Below are positions 59,901 to 64,000 of a stretch of DNA of 64,000 nt, piece by piece (within the stretch, counting starts at the first letter, position 1; each line of letters begins with the position of its first letter). The translations under genes were made by a program, and so were the position numbers. The DNA is taken from NCBI RefSeq assembly GCF_004684205.1, contig NZ_SRIO01000012.1, forward strand, positions 16,448 through 80,447, given 5' to 3'. The notes below the pieces were generated by a model, which saw only the letters and a list, made by a program, of their open reading frames with translations, had not been told where the DNA came from and ran no database searches. The DNA is from Candidatus Macondimonas diazotrophica. Its GTDB lineage: Bacteria > Pseudomonadota > Gammaproteobacteria > UBA5335.

Positions 59901-60431
59901 GCGCCGCTCGCGATAGCGCGAGACCCCCGCGGCCTCCTCGACCAGCGTGCGCAGCTCTTCCGGACGCGCTTCGATCAGGCGGCTGATCATGCCCTGCTCG
60001 ATGATGGCGTAGCTGCGCGGGCCGAGACCCGTGCCGAGGAACAGGTCGGTGACATCGCGCCGGCGGCAGCGGGTGTCGTTGAGGAAGTACTGCGACTGGC
60101 CGTCGCGGCTCAGCACCCGGCGCACCACGATCTCGCGATAGCGCCCCCACGGCCCGTCGAGCCGACCGGCGCTGTTGTCGAAATGCAGTTCGATGCTGGC
60201 CTGGGCGATGGGCGCGCGGCTGCCCGAGCCGTTGAAGATGACATCGGCCATGGCGTCGCCGCGCAGATGGCGCGCGGCGCTCTCCCCCATCACCCAGCGC
60301 ACGGCATCGATCAGGTTGGACTTGCCGCAACCGTTGGGCCCGACGATGCCGACCCGGTTGCCGGGAATGGGGATCAGAGTCGGTTCGACGAAGGATTTGA
60401 ATCCGGCCAGCCGGATGGCAGTCAGACGCAT
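56940..60431 (-). CDS. smc: Chromosome partition protein SMC
   Basis: This 1,163-residue protein has the SMC plan: Walker A 'GPNGCGKSNLIDAVRWVMGE' near residue 32, two long coiled coils, a hinge (~515-660), the ABC signature 'LSGGEKALTAVAL' and Walker B 'FCMLDEVDAPLDEANV' near the C-terminus. It compacts and segregates chromosomes. It has smc-zipA-ligA order; many gammaproteobacteria such as E. coli use MukB instead, so this lineage keeps the older system. Confidence 0.97.
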   Translation of the reverse strand: MRLTAIRLAGFKSFVEPTLIPIPGNRVGIVGPNGCGKSNLIDAVRWVMGESAARHLRGDAMADVIFNGSGSRAPIAQASIELHFDNSAGRLDGPWGRYREIVVRRVLSRDGQSQYFLNDTRCRRRDVTDLFLGTGLGPRSYAIIEQGMISRLIEARPEELRTLVEEAAGVSRYRERRRETETRIAQTRDNLARLGDVREELGRQLQTLARQAQSARQFLELRERQRAVAIRLAAWRWRQRQDELAGLAAERGRHESIRAELEAELARGEAEQQRQDEARLAASRAFESLQQRHFTVGATLARLEQERDHQLAAAARARAEHEQLRTRLDDLGRERAATAALADQAQAQVAELGPQLAELDTQRRAAQAAQAEQAAQLRQIDQAMEAARGAWERLRREQTGAAAQADQLQQRLAECARRLQRLQGEAVPDAAALMATVRAAEVALEQAATREATARIALEQASASCAGQREVEQSARRVLDQTRGDWQRARGHRAALEALRRQHKPKAAPAGPAAPSAAAPLIECMTVTPGWERAVETVLAHWLHAQVLDDPLTHLRADTDPDGPALAWLDPAVPAGCADRLAGQVQGAGVLAHALATVHLAPDLATARGRVAVLASHESVITPEGWWLGPGWVRGGRASAAGAEGVLVRERQWREVCRETAECEEKVNAAREAHESALAALTAQDGVRQTAEGALRGAQQAHAAARHSLERAQLAATQAEAQVARRQREEAEIAEQQAALDTAAVQARAALAAFDERIAASRAELDRQTGRRREAADRRDALAQEHTVLDRRHHELNLLLERAQGEGRAQTLRQQALHAEAERLSVRLAELEADEAARQDPLQALETTLTEARAERERIDAELRGARRELETADQALQQHRLHAQSLGYQIKAQDTELEALGLRHQETRLRSEDLAEWLTAQGEDPVAAAARLDARDTEEKLVADSESLARRIERMGAVNLAAVEDHAELSGRIDGLEAQHADLTEALETLESAMRRMDRETRALFAETFERLNGVFQATFPKLFGGGEARLELEGDGNLLPGIRVIARPPGKRNSSIHLLSGGEKALTAVALVFAIFELNPAPFCMLDEVDAPLDEANVGRFCDLVREMAERVQCIFVTHNKTTMTAAEHLIGITMQEPGVSRMVAVDLERASAWVESQDNR

Positions 60432-60471
60432 GGAACGATCGGCACGTCGGAGAGGCTCGCCATAGATGGGA

Positions 60472-60477
60472 TATAAT
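60472..60477 (+). promoter_or_regulatory. -10 element of queF
   Basis: A perfect TATAAT lies 33 bases before the queF ATG, in the 79-base divergent gap with smc. No good -35 is seen. Confidence 0.5.
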
Positions 60478-60510
60478 GCTCGGCTCGATTTTGCCTAGGA
60501 TGGCCACGCC

Positions 60511-60915
60511 ATGTCCATGCCCGCCCCCGGCGCACCCACGCCCGCGCTGCTCGAAACCTTTCCCAACCCGCACCCGGAACGCGATTACACCATCCGCATC
60601 CGGATGCCCGAGTTCACCTGCCTGTGCCCCAAAACCGGCCAGCCGGACTTCGCCGTGCTGCATCTGGAATACGTCGCCGATCAGCGCTGCGTGGAACTCA
60701 AGTCGCTCAAGCAGTACATCTGGGCCTATCGCGACCAGGGCGCCTTCCACGAGGCCGTGACCAACCGCATCCTCGGCGACCTCGTCACCGCCTGCGCCCC
60801 GCGCGCCATGCGGCTCACCGCCGAATTCAACGTGCGCGGCGGCATCTACACCCACGTCGTCGTCGAACACCGCGCCCCGGGCTGGACCCCGCCCGCCCCG
60901 CTGCATCTGCCCTGA
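60511..60915 (+). CDS. queF: 7-cyano-7-deazaguanine (preQ0) reductase, short type
   Basis: This 134-residue protein is the single-domain QueF of queuosine synthesis, which reduces preQ0 to preQ1 with NADPH. The catalytic Cys and Asp are in '[16 protein letters not shown]'; '[19 protein letters not shown]' is the QueF signature. A second in-frame ATG lies at 60517. Confidence 0.95.
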   Translation: MSMPAPGAPTPALLETFPNPHPERDYTIRIRMPEFTCLCPKTGQPDFAVLHLEYVADQRCVELKSLKQYIWAYRDQGAFHEAVTNRILGDLVTACAPRAMRLTAEFNVRGGIYTHVVVEHRAPGWTPPAPLHLP

Positions 60916-61112
60916 TTCCGTCGTCGCCCCGGCGCCGGCGCGCCGCACTGTTCACACAGTCAGGCACCGACACTCCTCCCCCGCGGTGCTTGATTGTCTA
61001 CTGAGATGTGAAGTCGGCAGGTATCCGCCGGGGGGCCTTTGAAGGTAATAACGGAATGCCGCCTGTGATCATCCAGGTGGCCGGTTCGTTGTGGCGTTGC
61101 GCTTGCCCGTCG

Positions 61113-61558
61113 TTAGCCCGCGACTGACCGGATACATGCGCCGGCCAGGAAATATCCGGTGATGTTCAACGCCACCGTGGCCCAGAAGACCGAACGGAAT
61201 TCCCTCTTCGAGGATTTGTGCCTCAGCGTATGCTGGGCAATCAACGCTCCCGGCCACCCACCGAAAACAGCGGAATGAGCAAGAGACTGGCCTTGCCCCG
61301 TTGAGCCGTTGTCCGATTCCTGCGCATGGGGGCTCGCGCTGCTCGCTTTACACCAATAACTTCTACGTCGACCGCGCGCCGCTTGCCTTGGGGGCCAGGC
61401 CTTACCTGGAAGCTCACGCGCTGATTCACCTGCGGGCGCCCAGCAAAAGTATTGAACGCCTTGATGTGCACGAAGACGTCCGGCCCGCCTTGAGCCGGCT
61501 GGATGAAGCCGAATCCGCGTTCATCATTCCAGGATTTGATGGCTCCGTTGAAGCGCAT
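61113..61558 (-). pseudogene. Cold-shock domain/DUF1294 protein with internal deletion and frameshift
   Basis: The frame from 61558 gives a cold-shock domain ('GAIKSWNDERGFGFIQPAQGG', then 'VFVHIKAF') and a basic linker, and stops at 61241 after 105 residues. The end of a DUF1294 domain continues in another frame: 'GGWPGALIAQHTLRHKSSKR' and 'FRSVFWATVALNITGYFLAG', ending at a TAA at 61113. In intact homologues about 60-70 residues, including membrane helices, lie between the two parts; here they are gone and the join is out of frame. The 105-residue cold-shock part could still be made. Confidence 0.8.
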
Positions 61559-61627
61559 CGTTTGTATTTCCTGACGGCAAACGTCGATCGATATGAAACC
61601 AATCAGCGGTTTCTGCGAAGGTGAGGC

Positions 61628-61675
61628 CGATAACGCCGTGGCTCAGCAGCCGGTCCGCTGGAGCCGTTGTTGGAC
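61628..61675 (-). repeat. attC-like site C, overlapping the zinc-ribbon gene stop
   Basis: On the minus strand GTCCAAC (an R''-type box) begins at the stop codon. Then GGCTC-CAGC and GCTG-CT-GAGCC form a stem around GGACCG, and GTTATCG closes it as a weak R' box (two bases off GTTRRRY). This is the layout of an integron cassette recombination site. Confidence 0.5.
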
Positions 61676-62166
61676 TACGGCTTCTTGAGGAGTGAAAGGA
61701 CTACCCATCCGGACCTTCCGAAATGCTTTCCTTCCATGATTCTGACAAGGCGCCGCTCAAAGCCTCTGTCGATGATTCTTGCCTTCGTTCCACTGGGAAC
61801 CGAGAACAACGATCCGCTAGCCTCCATCTGTGCCATCCCCAAGTAGTCCTTAGCGATCGCGAGCTTCATAAACGCTCCGTAGGCTTGCTCGTTATCGGCG
61901 AGTAGGACCACGCCCTCGCTCACGACCAGCAGAACATCGTCACCGGGATGAAATACTTCGCTTGGCGCTCCGGAAACAGGTGTGCCAACCGATACTTTGC
62001 TTTTCGTACCGGAAGAGACGCCAATGAACATGGCAAGAATGAAGACACCAAGAACAATGGTGCCGTAGATCATGCTCAGTGATTTTACCTTCCCTGCGCA
62101 CTTCGGACGCGCAGCAGCACCGTACCTGACCTCGTTACCGCACTTCTTGCACTTATCAATAGCCAT
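61675..62166 (-). CDS. Zinc-ribbon-like membrane protein, probable integron cassette gene
   Basis: This 163-residue protein starts with a zinc-ribbon-like segment (CKKCGNEV...ARPKCAGK) in which one of four cysteines is replaced (the usual C-P-x-C reads R-P-K-C). A membrane helix (~31-50) and an extracytoplasmic C-terminal domain (~70-163, SH3-like pattern 'SGTKARIID...GRSGWVVLS') follow. No function is known. The start follows GGGAGAGG. It lies between two attC-like sites in an AT-richer tract, so I infer that it is a captured cassette. Confidence 0.7.
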   Translation of the reverse strand: MAIDKCKKCGNEVRYGAAARPKCAGKVKSLSMIYGTIVLGVFILAMFIGVSSGTKSKVSVGTPVSGAPSEVFHPGDDVLLVVSEGVVLLADNEQAYGAFMKLAIAKDYLGMAQMEASGSLFSVPSGTKARIIDRGFERRLVRIMEGKHFGRSGWVVLSLLKKP

Positions 62167-62186
62167 CGTCCTCTCCCTCTGAGTAG

Positions 62187-62256
62187 ATCTAACATCGAAG
62201 CTCAGGAGAGCTGCGCCGCATCATCGCGCAGCGTCCCTTCGAGCGCAGTTCAGGAT
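62187..62256 (-). repeat. attC-like site B upstream of the zinc-ribbon gene
   Basis: The minus strand holds GTTAGAT, a perfect R' box, 21 bases before the next gene. AAC pairs with GTT, TCGAAG with CTTCGA, and GCTGCGC with GCGCAGC around GATGATGCG, giving a long imperfect hairpin as in attC sites. The R'' box is degenerate (CCTGAAC). Confidence 0.65.
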
Positions 62257-62346
62257 TTGCACTACGGTCAAGCGACGCTTTAGGTCAGCATCTGACGACT
62301 CAAGTTCGGCGACTTCTCGCACCGAACTGACGACGGCCTCCGCCAT
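62221..62346 (-). CDS. Very small ORF in the cassette tract
   Basis: A 41-codon frame (MAEAVVSSVREVAELESSDA...) runs from 62346 into attC-like site B, a common place for cassette genes to stop. The product is helical and charged with no recognisable domain. It is too short to be sure it is a gene; GGTATAG upstream is not a good ribosome site. Confidence 0.35.
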   Translation of the reverse strand: MAEAVVSSVREVAELESSDADLKRRLTVVQILNCARRDAAR

Positions 62347-62514
62347 AGTTATCTATACCTCTTCATTTGTTGAGAAAAAGACCCAGAATCGGAGCCTTTT
62401 CAACAGCTCACACGAGAACCAGCATGATGGCAATTGTCTGAACACAGATACCCCGACGCTGGAAGTAAGGAGCACGTAGCCGGCTTGCCGACGAAGCGTT
62501 CGCTTGGCTAAAAC

Positions 62515-62958
62515 TTAGTCGGCATTGGCAGCGAACTTCCTAAATGCCGGGCTGCTTCCCATGCGTACAACGCCGCATGTGGTACGGGCATAGGCACATT
62601 TCAGAGGATGCCCCGGCTTCGCGGACGGCTACTGACCATACACAGTGACCGACTCTCGGGACTCGAGCCTGCGAGGCCATGGTCCGTGGTCGATAAGTAC
62701 GGGCCGGGTGCACACACTGCGTGAGTCTATGCCTTTGTAAAAAACACCAGCTTCTTTCACGGTAACTGCAAAGGCACTGAGGTTCGTAATTTCTATACAA
62801 AAGGTTAGCTGTTTATCTACGCCCCCATAAGGTATCGCGAGCATTGGAACAATCCTCAGTTTTACTCGCGTTCGATCAATCTGATGCCACGTATTGATGA
62901 GACCAAGCACCGCCCCTAGAACAGCCAATGCCAGTGTGGCCGCTTCAAGAACTGTCAT
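62515..62958 (-). pseudogene. Cassette membrane protein interrupted by an in-frame amber codon
   Basis: The frame from 62958 (MTVLEAATLALAVLG) has an N-terminal membrane helix, then 'LINTWHQIDRTRVKLRIVP' and 'ITNLSAFAVTVKEAGVFYKG', and reaches a TAG at 62629 after 109 residues. The same frame continues through 37 more codons with protein-like sequence ('KPGHPLKCAYARTTCGVVRM') to a TAA at 62515, so this looks like one 147-residue gene with a premature stop. It follows attC-like site A by 10 bases. The 109-residue form may still be expressed. I do not know its function. Confidence 0.65.
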
Positions 62959-62967
62959 CGTCACCAA

Positions 62968-63054
62968 GCCCAACGTAGAGGCAACGGCCGCTGTGCCGCA
63001 TCATGGCGCAGCACCCAGCGACCGAAGGAGCAAGGTCGATCGCCATTTTAGGGC
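62968..63054 (-). repeat. attC-like site A between the first two cassette genes
   Basis: On the minus strand GTTGGGC fits R' (GTTRRRY) and GCCCTAA is an imperfect R''. The centre GTGC-T-GCGC/ATGATGCGGCAC forms a hairpin, and its GCGCcATGATGCGGC core is nearly the same as in site B, which supports a shared origin. Confidence 0.6.
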
Positions 63055-63089
63055 TGAGACGCCAAAACACTGTTGCGTCAAAAATTTGG

Positions 63090-63392
63090 CTATTTCTTTA
63101 TGCGCACGAATTCCTCAATTACGCGGACTATTTCGCCTTCTTCAAGCGCGACCTCTTTGCGACTTATGGTTATCACAGTGGAGCGCTTATCTGTGAGAAA
63201 CTTAACAAGAAGTGCTGCAATGACAGTCGACGGTACTGACGCGGCAACTTGGAATATTGCCGTAGCCCATGCCTCTGAAATATCTCTGCGCTCCATGATG
63301 GGTAATATCTCTACAGACACCCCAGGAGGCAACTCCTTTCCACGGAGCGACAAGATCATTGGCAAGTGTTTCGAGCGAACGTGTATTTCCAT
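63090..63392 (-). CDS. Small unknown protein with one membrane helix, probable cassette gene
   Basis: This 100-residue protein has an N-terminal basic beta-like segment ('MEIHVRSKHLPMILSLRGKE'), a central hydrophobic helix (~45-66, 'AIFQVAASVPSTVIAALLVKFL') and a C-terminal 'TVITISRKEVALEEGEIVRVIEE' unit. The overall plan resembles small effector-associated proteins, but the similarity is too weak to name a family. It is the first gene of the minus-strand cassette row. GGGGAT is a poor ribosome site. Confidence 0.6.
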   Translation of the reverse strand: MEIHVRSKHLPMILSLRGKELPPGVSVEILPIMERRDISEAWATAIFQVAASVPSTVIAALLVKFLTDKRSTVITISRKEVALEEGEIVRVIEEFVRIKK

Positions 63393-63866
63393 GGGATCCC
63401 CTAATGGTCGGAGTTAGGTGACCTGAATTTTTTCCGATGGCCGATCCAGATCCTCCTGAGGGGTCGGAACTGTGCGAACGCGCGCGTGAGCTTTTGGGGG
63501 CGCGCCAGTACAAAAACTACGCATAGAAATCGCACTTTGACTGAGCACGACGGTAGATCCAATTGCACGGACAGCGTCCTCCCGCAGAGATGTTTCGGCG
63601 GCTTCTGGGCATTCTTGAACAATTTTCCGACGGGTGGCCGGGGGCAGAGACGTATAAGCAGGCGAAGGAAGCGCGCCCGTCTCTGTATCAGGACCCCGGA
63701 TAACGGATTCATCCGGACTGGAAATGGATCGGAAAACTCACGGAGGAAAATTGGTGAGGAAGCTGGCGGCGAGGCGTTCACATCCCCTTGATGGAGCTTC
63801 TAAAAGATCAAGGGCGCTTGTCGCCTTGCGGTTGAGCCACTGGCCGCGCACAGGAACAGGGCTGCT
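63393..63866. other. 474-base gap between cassette tract and glpK, with a short palindrome
   Basis: No supported gene. Open frames on both strands lack family features; a 37-codon plus-strand frame at 63590-63703 (MFRRLLGILEQFSDGWPGAE) looks protein-like but has no homologue that I recognise. A palindrome CCTAA-N9-TTAGG at 63400-63418 contains GTTAGGT and may be the remains of an attC site. Confidence 0.45.
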
Positions 63867-64000
63867 TCAGTCGGCTTGCGTCATTGTCGACGCCCAACCG
63901 CGAGTGCGCGAGACGGCTTCGCGCCAGCGGGCCAGACGCGTGGCCGCTTCATCGCGTGAGATGGCCGGCTCGAAGGTGCGCGCGGATTGCCAATAGGCAC
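63867..64000 (-). CDS. glpK: Glycerol kinase, C-terminal end
   Basis: Forty-three codons of a minus-strand gene enter from beyond the window. The end 'AYWQSARTFEPAISRDEAAT' followed by 'LARWREAVSRTRGW' matches the C-terminus of glycerol kinase (typically 'FEP...W..A..R..GW'). It would phosphorylate glycerol to glycerol-3-phosphate. The identification rests on a short segment. Confidence 0.75.
   Translation of the reverse strand, partial: AYWQSARTFEPAISRDEAATRLARWREAVSRTRGWASTMTQAD

Noticed and set aside
61301..61624. Plus-strand frame over the cold-shock gene
   Set aside because: It is the antisense of a recognisable cold-shock domain and has no motif of its own.
62515..62570. A fourth attC-like site after the interrupted cassette gene
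   Set aside because: A hairpin (AAGCG-AA-CGCTT) is present, but no GTTRRRY box could be placed.
62540..62800. Alternative Cys-rich frame overlapping the interrupted cassette gene
   Set aside because: The other frame has better protein character and continues through the amber codon; this one is a shadow.
63401..63791. Overlapping frames on both strands before glpK
   Set aside because: Neither product shows a domain or ribosome site, and the two strands mirror each other's composition.

Overview
The window is a contiguous, densely coded chromosomal segment of a high-GC gammaproteobacterium. The lineage is suggested by zipA, ubiK, ubiJ, the dapF-DUF484-xerC order, hslVU and smc-zipA-ligA. A membrane-bound nitrate reductase, a c5-type cytochrome and an SbtA-type bicarbonate transporter with its own PII-like partner point to a facultatively denitrifying, probably autotrophic organism such as a sulfur oxidiser. 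No marker fixes the genus.

Layout. 1-5.6 kb: end of narG, then narHJI and a parvulin chaperone gene. 5.7-6.2 kb: small membrane protein. 6.7-9.2 kb: sbtA and a PII-like gene, divergent from a LysR regulator; then tRNA-Arg. 9.5-12.8 kb: c-type cytochrome, NlpC/P60-like hydrolase, comM, ubiK. 12.8-15.3 kb: two PII genes and amtB behind an NtrC/sigma-54 promoter. 15.5-18.2 kb: DUF4124 protein, Anbu peptidase, hydrolase, tRNA-Cys and tRNA-Gly. 18.3-22.4 kb: marR-emrA-emrB-uspA-HIT. 22.5-25.7 kb: fructose-bisphosphate aldolase, an unknown secreted protein and an OmpA protein. 25.8-31.3 kb: tsaB, yoaA/dinG-like helicase, TPR lipoprotein, mrcB. 31.4-39.4 kb: a candidate small RNA, phoU, a degenerate PstB-like ATPase, a porin, a DUF2057 lipoprotein, phoR, phoB and an orphan PAS protein. 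39.4-54.1 kb: pepN, kup, glutamate-synthase-like protein, dapF-DUF484-xerC-hslVU-DUF971-ubiE-ubiJ-ubiB-DUF2058. 54.1-60.9 kb: ligA, zipA, smc, queF. 61.1-63.4 kb: visibly AT-richer accessory tract. 63.9-64.0 kb: 3' end of glpK.

How the genes work together. Nitrogen use is covered twice, by nitrate respiration and by NtrC/sigma-54-controlled ammonium uptake. Inorganic carbon uptake appears controlled by a dedicated PII-like protein. The phosphate genes form a loose cluster: phoB has a good Pho box in front, the porin also has one, and phoU is paired with an ATPase-like protein that has lost several catalytic motifs; no pstSCA is present.

Most unusual parts. (1) 61.6-63.4 kb looks like a small cluster of integron gene cassettes without an integrase: short unknown genes on the minus strand with attC-like hairpins, one interrupted by an amber codon. 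(2) The degenerate PstB-like/PhoU pair. (3) A terminator-ended small RNA candidate at 31.43-31.50 kb with exposed anti-Shine-Dalgarno-like sequence. (4) A (GAGGCT)n repeat inside the parvulin gene.
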